Below the pieces are notes generated by a model, which saw only the letters and a list, made by a program, of their open reading frames with translations, searched no databases and was not told where the DNA came from. A stretch of 53,140 nucleotides of DNA, from NCBI GenBank assembly GCA_015068065.1, contig SVLE01000001.1:67428-120567 (forward strand), read 5' to 3'. Positions 29,869-38,400 of this stretch are shown piece after piece. Made by a program: the position numbers and the translations under genes. Numbering within the stretch: the stretch's first letter is position 1; each line of letters starts with the position of its first letter. Source of the stretch: Oscillospiraceae bacterium (GTDB lineage: Bacteria > Bacillota > Clostridia > Oscillospirales > Oscillospiraceae).

Positions 29869-30259
29869 GGTTCTCCACCTCCTGCCAGTTCACATCCAGT
29901 TGTGCCAACGGTGCTTCTCCCGCACCATAGACCCGAATTCGTGCTGAACCCAGAGTGGTATAAGCTGTTGGAAGTCGGCTGACCTCCAAACGATATTCTC
30001 CGGGTGGATCGCACGGCTCCCATACCGCATCGTAAAACATGGTTTCAGTCTGGTCAACGGATTCGGGCCGTTCCTTCTCGATGCTTTTCAATCTCTGCGC
30101 CACATTCTGCGCCAACAGCAGTGCCCCGTGCCGCTGTGCCTGATCCCGGACACTTTGTTCCGCCCAGACAAACATGCGCAGGCACAACGCGCCTGCCAGG
30201 GCAAAGACCAGGACCATGACCAGCAGTTCCATTATCAGCAAAGAAGTTCGGTTTTTCAT
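29861..30259 (-). CDS. pseudopilin-like membrane protein
   Basis: The 132-aa protein has a charged start followed by SLLIMELLVMVLVFALAGALC, a hydrophobic helix with a Glu where prepilins carry it, but Ser/Thr instead of the usual Gly before the cleavage site. The rest is a small beta-rich domain with helix WAEQSVRDQAQRHGALLLAQ. It resembles minor type II/IV pseudopilins. It overlaps its upstream neighbour by 4 bases and its downstream neighbour by 8, so the set is tightly coupled. Confidence 0.65.
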   Translation of the reverse strand: MKNRTSLLIMELLVMVLVFALAGALCLRMFVWAEQSVRDQAQRHGALLLAQNVAQRLKSIEKERPESVDQTETMFYDAVWEPCDPPGEYRLEVSRLPTAYTTLGSARIRVYGAGEAPLAQLDVNWQEVENHG

Positions 30260-30744
30260 ACCGCCTCATCCTCGTATACGGGCAGGTGCAGCCATACCCA
30301 GCTGGTCTGCCCCCCGCACAGGAACTCTACCCGAAGCAGATCATTTTCCCGGCTTAGGGTCATCTGGTCGGCGGGAACAATCGTTTCGCCGTCTTGAGGG
30401 TCAAATATTCCGTCTTCTTCGGCAAACAATTGCATCAGCCATCCGTCATAACAGTAGATCCGTGTCAGGTAAACTTCGCCCTGTATCTCCTGCCGGATAG
30501 TCAAAGCATCTCCATTCCCGAAAGACTCCACAGTGATCGCCCCGGACACAGGTGCCTGTCGGACGCTGGTGGCAATAAACTGGGTTCGGATGCGGTCGTC
30601 ACCGGTCTGCCGACCCCGCTGTATCATCATTTGGTACAGGTTTGCTCCGGTCAAAAGGACAAGCAGGATACTCGCCCCGAATACGCCCAGCAAAAGAAGG
30701 GCCGCAAGTCCGGATACGGACCGTTTTGTTGTATTTTCTTTCAT
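30256..30744 (-). CDS. DUF4860-like membrane protein of the pilin-like operon
   Basis: The 162-aa protein has an N-terminal helix (SGLAALLLLGVFGASILLVL, about residues 10-32) and an extracytoplasmic beta-rich domain with YLTRIYCYDGWLMQLF and DGETIVPADQM. The pattern resembles DUF4860 proteins, which occur in clostridial pilT/pilC clusters. No canonical prepilin cleavage site is visible. It overlaps both neighbours by 4 bases. A structural or assembly role in the appendage is inferred from context only. Confidence 0.65.
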   Translation of the reverse strand: MKENTTKRSVSGLAALLLLGVFGASILLVLLTGANLYQMMIQRGRQTGDDRIRTQFIATSVRQAPVSGAITVESFGNGDALTIRQEIQGEVYLTRIYCYDGWLMQLFAEEDGIFDPQDGETIVPADQMTLSRENDLLRVEFLCGGQTSWVWLHLPVYEDEAV

Positions 30745-31064
30745 TTCGACTTTACCAAAACTGTGATGTCAGGCATCAGGTTATCCGCAAATGCTTCATA
30801 AAACACCCGATAGTGGGCCTCATCGATCTGCACACCACTGTACCGGGTCAGCTCCTCCAGCGTGGGGGGGTAGACCCCCTGCTCGGCATAATAAGCCGCC
30901 GCAGCCCGGCGCACCGCCTGTTCCAACTGTCGCTGTCCCTCCTGCGTACGCCCGGTGTCCATGTTGCGCAAGGCCGTAAAAAAGCCCAACAGGATCGTAC
31001 CCGCCAACAATATATATATCCCTATGTGAAGGGCACGCTGGAGTATGATTTTTCCTTTTTTCAT
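30741..31064 (-). CDS. short pilin-like protein
   Basis: The 107-aa protein has one hydrophobic helix (HIGIYILLAGTILLGFFTAL, about 13-32) followed by an amphipathic helix and AAAAYYAEQGVYPPTLEELT, a pattern very common just after the N-terminal helix of type IV pilins. A Gly-Phe-Thr-Leu-type cleavage site is missing, so processing would be non-standard. It starts 6 bases after pilC and overlaps the next gene by 4. It may be the main subunit, given the pilin-like core, or a minor one. Confidence 0.65.
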   Translation of the reverse strand: MKKGKIILQRALHIGIYILLAGTILLGFFTALRNMDTGRTQEGQRQLEQAVRRAAAAYYAEQGVYPPTLEELTRYSGVQIDEAHYRVFYEAFADNLMPDITVLVKSK

Positions 31065-31070
31065 CGGTCC

Positions 31071-32117
31071 TCACCCAATTCCGGACATGATGTGGAGCAG
31101 AGGCAGCATTACACTTAACAGGATTGCCCCCACCAACACAGATGTGATCAGTACCAGTGTGGGCTCAATGCCGTTTATGCGCATTTCCAGCGCCTGCTCA
31201 CTTTCCTCCAGCATCTGACCGGCCAGCTGTTCCATTACAGTCTCTGCGCAGCCGCTGCGCACCCCGGCCTCCAGCAGGCGACACCGCGCCTTGGACATCA
31301 GCCCACTCTCGCGCAGGGCAGCTGCAAGAGGAGCGCCCTGCTGTATACGTTTCAGGCATTGTTCGCACCGATTCAAAAACCGGGGATTCTCCTGCCCAAG
31401 GGCTTGGGCCAGCTGTACCGACTCCTGTTCGGTCAATCCGCTGCTCAGTCCCAGCGACAGCACCTGTACAAAGCGTGCGGCATTGATTTGTCCAAACACG
31501 CCGCAGTCGTCCCGCATTCTGCGCCAGCGGGTCATCAGCCATTCCCGAAACCGGGGCCAGGCTACCGCCAGCGTCAGCACACTTACAACCAGCGCCAACA
31601 GAGTACATAGTACCGGGAGAGCCCGGCGCAGCGCATTTCCCAACAAGAGCAGTCCACCGGCAAAGCCGGTCAGTCCGCTGCCCAGCCGGGCATATACATC
31701 ATCAAAAACCGGCAGCACCCATACCAGCAGTACCGCCACCACCGCAAACATGACCAGCAGCAGCATGGAGGGATACAGCAGGGCCGCATACAGATGCTCA
31801 TCCATCCGGGCACGTGCCCGATAATGGTCTGTCAGTGCCTGAAGGGAATGTTCTGTTTTTCCTGTCCGTTGTCCGGCCTCCATCAGCGCACACAGATAGG
31901 CGGGGAAGCACCCCATCTCCCGAAAAACCTGTTCCAGCGATGCACCCTCGTCCGCCCGCTGCGCCATTTGGTGCAGTACTGCGGCCAGCCTGGGATCCTC
32001 TTCGTCCCGGGCCATCAGATCCAACGCATCCCCCGCCGAAATCCCGGCATGAAACAGATTGGTCAGAGACTGACAGACTGCCCCCAGTTCTTCGTTTGAC
32101 AGCTTCCGTTTTGTCAT
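31071..32117 (-). CDS. pilC: type II secretion/type IV pilus inner-membrane protein PilC (GspF family)
   Basis: This polytopic platform protein transmits ATPase motion to the growing pilus. The 348-aa protein has two repeated GspF domains: residues about 10-125, with AGISAGDALDLMARDEEDPR and FREMGCFPAYLCALMEAGQR, and about 205-320, with GLSSGLTEQESVQLAQ and GLMSKARCRLLEAGVRSG. Membrane helices lie near residues 130-170 and at the C-terminus. The ATG at 32117 follows GGGAGG; the long upstream open frame overlaps the transglutaminase gene and is a shadow. Confidence 0.9.
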   Translation of the reverse strand: MTKRKLSNEELGAVCQSLTNLFHAGISAGDALDLMARDEEDPRLAAVLHQMAQRADEGASLEQVFREMGCFPAYLCALMEAGQRTGKTEHSLQALTDHYRARARMDEHLYAALLYPSMLLLVMFAVVAVLLVWVLPVFDDVYARLGSGLTGFAGGLLLLGNALRRALPVLCTLLALVVSVLTLAVAWPRFREWLMTRWRRMRDDCGVFGQINAARFVQVLSLGLSSGLTEQESVQLAQALGQENPRFLNRCEQCLKRIQQGAPLAAALRESGLMSKARCRLLEAGVRSGCAETVMEQLAGQMLEESEQALEMRINGIEPTLVLITSVLVGAILLSVMLPLLHIMSGIG

Positions 32118-32157
32118 AAAGCCTCCCGCACGCTGCCGTATGTTCAGGCAGCGCTCA

Positions 32158-33138
32158 TCAGTAAAAATACTTTGCGTGGTAGTTTTCGCCGTCTCCGATA
32201 TAGGCCATGATCTGTGCGCTTTGTCCACCGGAGGAGGCAAAGGTGGGGTCCATGCGCTTCCAGCTGTGGCCGTCAAAGAAAATCGCGCCGTCCACCCAGC
32301 CGGTCTGCTCCGACCAGACACTGATCCATGCATGATAGGCCGGGCCGGCAAAGCCCACCACCAGTTTGCAGGGCACACCCTGACTGCGCAGCATCCCGGT
32401 CATCAAAGCCGCATAATCAAAACAGATCCCACTCTTTTTCTCCAGGACCCAATCCAGATCGGGCAGATAGCCGCTTTTCACGGTGGCAGCCAGTTCCCGG
32501 TCATAAGTTAGTCCACGGACCACATAATCATAGACGATCTCTACTTTTTTTAGCGGGTCAGTCTCTTCTCCAATCAGCTGCGCCGCCAGTGCCACCGTTT
32601 GGGGGGCGTGGTCGAAGTTTACATATTGGTTGGAATGCAGGAAGGGAGCAAACTCATCCGTCAGTTCCACCCGCGTAGTCAAAGAAAGTACTGCGGCGTA
32701 ACTGCTGCCCTGTACGTTCTTGTAGATGGTAATGCGGTAGTCACCATTGCCGTCCGACAGGGGGAACGCCGCCCATTCGCCGGCAGTCAGATTGTAGGTG
32801 TAGGTTGTTCCCGCCCCTTTGACCTGTGCTTTGAGCCGCAGGTCGGTGGACCGGGTATAGCAGACCATCACATACCCCTGCGCAGTGTTGGAATAGTCGA
32901 TAACCGCCTGTTCGTTCTGTTTGACCCGCACTCCGGAAGCTACCGCCGTCACACGGGTGGCCAGCGCGGCAGGGCTCTGTGCCAGTGCCACCGCCTCGTC
33001 CTCCAACACCACGACACCTTCTGTCCGTGCCTGTTCGGACAGATAGGGGTTCGCTTGCTCAGACGGGGCACAGCTCGTCAGCATCAGCAGGCACGCCAAT
33101 CCGTACAGCGCACGCTTCACTATTTGTTTTCTGGACAT
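32158..33138 (-). CDS. secreted transglutaminase-like lipoprotein
   Basis: The 326-aa protein has a lipoprotein signal peptide with lipobox LTSC (residues about 20-23) and a C-terminal transglutaminase-like fold with the Cys-His-Asp triad: Cys in KSGICFDYAALMTGMLRSQG, His in AYHAWISVW and Asp in RMDPTF. Bacterial relatives act as proteases or cross-linkers on surface proteins. It is the first gene of the pilin-like operon, 40 bases before pilC, so it may process or cross-link the appendage; that link is inference. Confidence 0.88.
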   Translation of the reverse strand: MSRKQIVKRALYGLACLLMLTSCAPSEQANPYLSEQARTEGVVVLEDEAVALAQSPAALATRVTAVASGVRVKQNEQAVIDYSNTAQGYVMVCYTRSTDLRLKAQVKGAGTTYTYNLTAGEWAAFPLSDGNGDYRITIYKNVQGSSYAAVLSLTTRVELTDEFAPFLHSNQYVNFDHAPQTVALAAQLIGEETDPLKKVEIVYDYVVRGLTYDRELAATVKSGYLPDLDWVLEKKSGICFDYAALMTGMLRSQGVPCKLVVGFAGPAYHAWISVWSEQTGWVDGAIFFDGHSWKRMDPTFASSGGQSAQIMAYIGDGENYHAKYFY

Positions 33139-33195
33139 AGTCTGTCACCTCATTTAACTGACCGGCTGGCAGAAAATGCGTTATTTCCTGACTCA

Positions 33196-33224
33196 ATCAT
33201 ACCATTTTCTGCTTGTTCGGTAAA
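33196..33224 (-). promoter_or_regulatory. promoter of the transglutaminase-pil operon
   Basis: On the minus strand TTTACC (33219-33224), 17 bases, TATGAT (33196-33201). Confidence 0.65.
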
Positions 33225-33242
33225 GTTTTTCCCGGTATACAC

Positions 33243-33272
33243 TTGAAAAAACGCGATCTTTTCTGATATAGT
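33243..33272 (+). promoter_or_regulatory. promoter of the SARP-type regulator
   Basis: TTGAAA (33243-33248), 18 bases, TATAGT (33267-33272), divergent from the pil operon promoter. Confidence 0.7.
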
Positions 33273-33320
33273 GTCATTACAAAGAAACTACTTTGCCTTT
33301 GTAAGAAAGGGGGGCATGCC

Positions 33321-34520
33321 ATGTCGAACCTGCACATAACCATGCTGGGCAAGTTTTCTATCCGCAAAGAGGGGAATTTTATAGACGATTCCAGCAATCG
33401 TATGCGCAAGGTATGGCTGGTGCTTGCCTATCTTGTTTTTTCCCGCACCACCCGCGTAACACAGGACAATCTGCTGCAGCTGCTATCTTCCGGCAACAGC
33501 GAAGGTGATCCCGGCAGCCGCATCAAGGCGATGCTCTACCGGGCGCGAACCCTGCTGGATCAATTGGGCGAACATGTCGGTCACGACCTGATCCTCTTCA
33601 AAAACGGCTGCTACAGTTGGAACACCGAGCTGCCCGTCACAGTAGATGTGGAGGAATTTGACCGCCTGTGCTCTTCCGCTGCACAGCAGACGGACGAGGA
33701 TGCCAGACTGGATCTGTATCAGCAGGCACTGGCCCTGTATGCGGGCGATTTTCTTCCCAAGCTCTCCTCTGAGCCGTGGGTCATGCCCATCAGCACCTAT
33801 TACCACCAGATGTATCTGGATGCAGTTCAGAATACACTGGAACTGCTGGAGCGGCGAAATCAGTGGATACCGGCTGTTGCCCTTTGCCGACGAGCTTTGT
33901 TGGTGGAAGCCTACAGCGAGCCCCTTTATCAGCATCTGATGCGCGGGTTGATCGCACTGGAGGATCGCGCCGGTGCACTCCACGCTTACGAAGAAATGAG
34001 CGAACTGCTCTTTGCCAACTTCGGCGTTATGCCCTCAGACGAAAGCAGGCGGCTCTATCGTGATGCCGCCCGTGAAGCCGGCAGTGTCGCCATTACCACC
34101 GGAACGCTGCGTGATATGCTGAAAGAACCGGCTGGTGCCAAAGGTGCCCTGCTGTGCGAATACGACTTTTTCCGTCTGCTCTATCAGGTGCAGGCCCGGG
34201 CCATCATTCGCAGCGGGGATGTAGTTCACATCGCTCTGCTTTCGGTACACGGACGAGGCAAAAAAGACCTTCCTCGCCGCAGTCTGGACACCGCAATGGA
34301 TAATTTGCAGGATGTGATCGTCCATGGCCTGCGTCAAGGCGATATCGTGACCAAGTGCAGCGTATCCCAGTTCGTTATCATGTTGCCTCATGCCAACTAT
34401 GAAAACAGTTGTGCCGTTTGTGAGCGGATTCTCCGTTCTTTCGGACGGCAATACCCCCACTCTCCGGCCAGCATCACGTTTAGAGTCCAGCCTCTGGAAC
34501 CAAATCTTCCCACTGCGTAA
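33321..34520 (+). CDS. SARP/BTAD transcriptional regulator with degenerate GGDEF-like C-terminal domain
   Basis: The 399-aa protein has an N-terminal OmpR-type winged helix (1-95: LHITMLGKFSIRKEGNFID, RMRKVWLVLAYLVF, RIKAMLYRARTLLDQ), a bacterial transcriptional activation domain of TPR-like helices (about 105-250: YQQALALYAGDFLP, RALLVEAYSEPLYQHLMRGL) and a C-terminal domain (about 270-390) whose pattern follows GGDEF cyclases, but with SVSQF in place of GGDEF before VIMLPHANYE. It should not make c-di-GMP but might bind a nucleotide. It is flanked by the pil operon (divergent) and the sortase gene, whose 3' end it overlaps by 41 bases. Confidence 0.82.
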   Translation: MSNLHITMLGKFSIRKEGNFIDDSSNRMRKVWLVLAYLVFSRTTRVTQDNLLQLLSSGNSEGDPGSRIKAMLYRARTLLDQLGEHVGHDLILFKNGCYSWNTELPVTVDVEEFDRLCSSAAQQTDEDARLDLYQQALALYAGDFLPKLSSEPWVMPISTYYHQMYLDAVQNTLELLERRNQWIPAVALCRRALLVEAYSEPLYQHLMRGLIALEDRAGALHAYEEMSELLFANFGVMPSDESRRLYRDAAREAGSVAITTGTLRDMLKEPAGAKGALLCEYDFFRLLYQVQARAIIRSGDVVHIALLSVHGRGKKDLPRRSLDTAMDNLQDVIVHGLRQGDIVTKCSVSQFVIMLPHANYENSCAVCERILRSFGRQYPHSPASITFRVQPLEPNLPTA

Positions 34521-35322
34521 ATATTCCGGTCAGTGCCCCCTGCACTACCCAGCGGTGGTCATATCCGTTTCCGGTGCAGGTGGACAGGGTGATCACACTG
34601 TCCTCCACCGTAGGAACAAGGTCGGTTTCAATCGCCGAGCGTTCTGCACTGTAATCCAAAAACGCCTGCTTCTTTTCCGGAGTGTTTACATCCAGTCGAT
34701 AGGTATACCCACGTACTTCTGCCTCAAAGGCGGCAAAGATATCATAGCGGTGTATACCCTTGTCATTCACAATGTAAATGCAGGGATATTCCTGCCAATG
34801 GCTCTGTGTTCGGTATTGCCTGAGCGAACCGAACATGGAGCCGTTTTTCATGTTATGACCGTAAATGATTGTATTGAAGCCACTGAGATCCGGTTGCATT
34901 TTGCATTCCAGAAACACCGAGCCCGCCGCATTACGCTTGCCCTGCCAGGTGTGGTTGAGGTAATATTGATTGTCCTCCCCCTGCAGGATGGGGTAGTCCA
35001 ACTGCGTGCCGGGAATAGCAATCCAACCTAAAACATCTTCGTTGGCCTGCTGCAGCTGGCCCAAATCTACACTCCACAGGTACTGTGCGTTCTCTTCCAG
35101 TGGGCGGAACTCCAGCTGAGCGGGCGATTCCGGAATCAGAGGCACTTCCGGCTCGGGCAATCCTTCCACAGAGCTTTGTTCCAGACCGGCTGCACTTTGG
35201 GCCTGCAGGGTGCTTTGCTGCGCGTGCCAATAGTCCATCCCCTGACGGGCAAGGAGCGCAGTACTGCCACAAAAAGCTATGGTCAACATAAGGACCGCGG
35301 CCTTTCGTATTATTTTCTTCAT
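34480..35322 (-). CDS. srtB: class B sortase
   Basis: This membrane transpeptidase joins surface proteins to peptidoglycan. The 280-aa protein has an N-terminal signal anchor (about 7-25), then the sortase barrel with DVLGWIAIPGTQLDYPILQG, the catalytic His in TIIYGHNMKNGSMFGSLRQY, the catalytic Cys in ITLSTCTGNGYDHRW and the Arg in HRWVVQG. The helix insertions and the TLSTC motif place it in class B. The large adhesin with a VPKTGD sorting signal is the next gene upstream and is the obvious substrate. Its 3' end overlaps the SARP gene tail-to-tail. Confidence 0.94.
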   Translation of the reverse strand: MKKIIRKAAVLMLTIAFCGSTALLARQGMDYWHAQQSTLQAQSAAGLEQSSVEGLPEPEVPLIPESPAQLEFRPLEENAQYLWSVDLGQLQQANEDVLGWIAIPGTQLDYPILQGEDNQYYLNHTWQGKRNAAGSVFLECKMQPDLSGFNTIIYGHNMKNGSMFGSLRQYRTQSHWQEYPCIYIVNDKGIHRYDIFAAFEAEVRGYTYRLDVNTPEKKQAFLDYSAERSAIETDLVPTVEDSVITLSTCTGNGYDHRWVVQGALTGIFTQWEDLVPEAGL

Positions 35323-35363
35323 TGGTACTGCCTCCTTTCAACATCTGTTATGGCACGTTTAGC

Positions 35364-35400
35364 ATATCATGTACCGGTCACAGGAACGGTTATATTTTGC
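35364..35400 (-). promoter_or_regulatory. conserved 37-nt promoter/operator element, sortase copy
   Basis: This element is 29/37 identical, without gaps, to 40463-40499. On the minus strand it reads GCAAAATATAACC, then a second half-site GTGACCGG starting 13-14 bases downstream, then ATGATAT. TAACC and TGACC form a direct repeat of 12-base period. A -10 (TATGCT) lies 7 bases after the second half-site, and no -35 is evident, so an activator is likely. It is 42 bases before the srtB ATG. Confidence 0.7.
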
Positions 35401-35432
35401 GTTCTGTCCTTCAAAAAACATTTTTTCTGTAA

Positions 35433-35466
35433 CGCAGCACCCCCGGGTTGCCCCGGGGGTGCTGCG
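35433..35466. terminator. strong hairpin after the adhesin gene
   Basis: Perfect 15-bp GC-rich arms (35433-35447 and 35452-35466) with a 4-base loop. No immediate U-tract follows on the minus strand, so readthrough into srtB is possible. Confidence 0.6.
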
Positions 35467-35498
35467 CATGCTGTTCTGTTTTGGTTAAAACCCGGTTA

Positions 35499-38400
35499 TC
35501 AGTTGCTTTGCCAGCGCTTCTTGTCCTCGGTGCCCAGCACAACCAGAGCCGCGCCGGACAGGATGGCCATCAGCAAATATACTGCCAGCTTGTCGCCAGT
35601 CTTGGGTACGTCGGCCAGGGGAACCTCGTCCTCGATAATTTCAACGGGCTGCTCGGGCAGTTCGGGGATCTCCACCAGAGGCACGTCTTCCTCAGGAATC
35701 TCAATGGGCTCCTCGGGGAGCTCGGGCTCAACGGGCTCTTCCGGAGTCACAGGAACATCAGGAACCACGGGCTCGTCGGGAACAACAGGGGTCACAGGAG
35801 TAACGGGGGTCACAGGAGTAACGGGGGTCACAGGAGTAACGGGGGTCACAGGAGTGACAGGGGGACGGCCGGGAACTCCGGGAGTAACGTTTCTATACCA
35901 GGAACCGACCAGCTTCACGGCCTTAGCGGGCATGGTAAACGCACCCTGCTGCACCTCGACATCCTCGGTTCTCCAACCGGCGAAGGTATAGCCTGCCATG
36001 GCGGGCTTATCGGCCACACTCACCGCAGCGCCGGCGGAATACCGGGCCGTGGCGGGAACGACAGGAGCATGCTGGGGAACAGTGCCGGCGTACTCGTAGC
36101 TCACAGTGTAGGTCACAGGAGCGGAGCCGCGCTTTTCATACTTGTTGGTGATCTCCACCAGGCCGGAGTCATTGGCAGTAACGGTGGCGTACTCGTTCCA
36201 GTACAGCTCGTCGTAAACCACCTTGGTTCCCTCCCAGGTGTAGCCGCTGATCACGAAATTGTCTTCCTCAACGGTGTAGCGACCGACCTCCACCTCCATG
36301 GTGTAGGTGCCGTCGGTAAACTCGCCGTAGGTGACGATGCCGGCCACCTGAGTGCCGTTGCTGATCTGCTTGTAGACGATAAATGCCACATCATCGGGCA
36401 GAACATCGCCGTTCTTCAGGCCTTCAGTAGTCTTGGTAATGACCAAAGTGCCGGTCTTGGGAGGAGGCGGTGCGTTCTTGGTCCAGGAGCCTCTCAGCAC
36501 CACGTGAGTCTCAGGCATTTCGAACTTGCCGTCCACAATCTGGGCTTCCTCGGTAGTCCAGCCGGAGAAAGTGTAGTTTCTGAGATTGGGAGCATCCGCC
36601 ACGGTCACCTGGGTGCCGGGGCCGTACTGAGCGCTGCCGGGAACAGCGGGGGCGCCCTCAGGCACTTCACCGGTGTAAGCGTAAGTCACATTGAACAGAA
36701 TGGGAGGAGGAACTTCCTTCTTGGTCCAGGAACCGGAGACAACCACGTCCTCAGCGGGCATCTGGAAATCTTCCTTGTCCCAGCCGGAGAAGATATAGCC
36801 GTTCAGGTAAGGGGCATCGGCCACGTTAACCTGCTCGCCGGCCTGATACGCAACGGTGGCAGGCAGCTCGGGAGCGCCCTCGGGAATCTCGCCGGTGTAC
36901 TGATAGGTTACGGAATACTTGGGAATAGCGGTCCAGGAACCGGTAATGACCACAGCCTCAGCGGGCATCTCAAAGTTTTCCTTATTCCAGCCAGAGAAGG
37001 TGTAGCCGTCCAGCGCGGGAGCATCGGCCACGATAACCTCGGTACCAGCTTCGTATTCCACGGTGGCGGGCAATTGGGGAGCGCCTTCAGGAACCTCACC
37101 GGTGTATTCATAGCTCACGGGATACTTGGGGTCGGGATTTTTGGTCCAGGAACCGGTAATGACCACGGCCTCGGCGGGCATCTCAAAGTTTTCCTTGTCC
37201 CAGCCGGAGAAGGTGTAGCCTGCCAGCACAGGAGCGTCGACCACGGTGACCTGCTCGCCGGCCATATACTGCTGGGCAGCAGGAACAGAGGGAGCGCCCT
37301 CGGGAATTTCGCCGGTGTACTCGTAAGACACAGGGTATCTGGGAATGGCGGTCCAGGAGCCGGTGATGATCACGTTTTCGGCGGGCATCTCAAAGTTTTC
37401 CTTGTCCCAGCCGGAGAAGATATAGCCATTCAGGTAAGGGGCATCGGCCACGGTGACCTGCTCTCCAGCCATATACTGCTGAGCAGCAGGAACAGAGGGA
37501 GCGCCCTCGGGAATTTCGCCGGTATACTCATAGTTCACGGAATACTTGGGAATGGCCGTCCAGGAACCGGTGATGATCACGTCTTCGGCGGGCATCTCAA
37601 AGTTTTCCTTGTCCCAGCCGGAGAAGGTGTAGCCTGCCAGTTCGGGAGCATCTGCCACGGTGACCGCAGTGCCTTCTTCGTACTGTACAGTCTCGGGCAG
37701 CTCGGGAGCACCCTCGGGAACTTCACCGGTGTACTGATAAACAACATTGTACAGGTCGGGGGGGATCACCGTCCAGGAACCGGAGATGACCACATCTTCA
37801 GCGGGCATCTCAAAATTTTCCTTGTCCCAGCCGGAGAAGATATAGCCTTCCAGATAGGCCGCGGCAGCCACGGTAACGGCAGCACCGGCAGTGTACTCAA
37901 CGGTGGCAGGCAGCGCAGGCGCGCCCTCAGGGACTTCGCCGGTGTACTGATAGGTTACAGAATACTTGGGAATGGCGCTCCAGGTGCCGGTGATAACCAC
38001 AGCCTCGGCGGGCATCTGGAAATCTTCCTTGTCCCAGCCGGAGAAAGTATAGCCTTCCAGTTCGGGATCATCGGCCACAACAACTTCAGTGCCGTAGGTG
38101 TACTCGCCGGCAGCGGGCAGCTGGGGCGCGCCCTCGGGAACTTCGCCGGTGTACTCGTAGGTGACGGGATAGAGAATGGCAGTGTAGACATAGGTCACGG
38201 TGGTGTGACCAGTGATGGTACCGCTGACGGGGTCGCTGTCCTCGGCCAGTGCCTTGAACTCATAATGCTCAATATCCTTCTGCTCGGTCACATACTCCTT
38301 GCCGTACAGGATACCGGTCTGCGCGATTTGCTCGGCAATAGCCACGCCCTGCTCATCCACATAGTTGACAGTCAGGTCAAACCGGGGCAGAATGCCGCGG

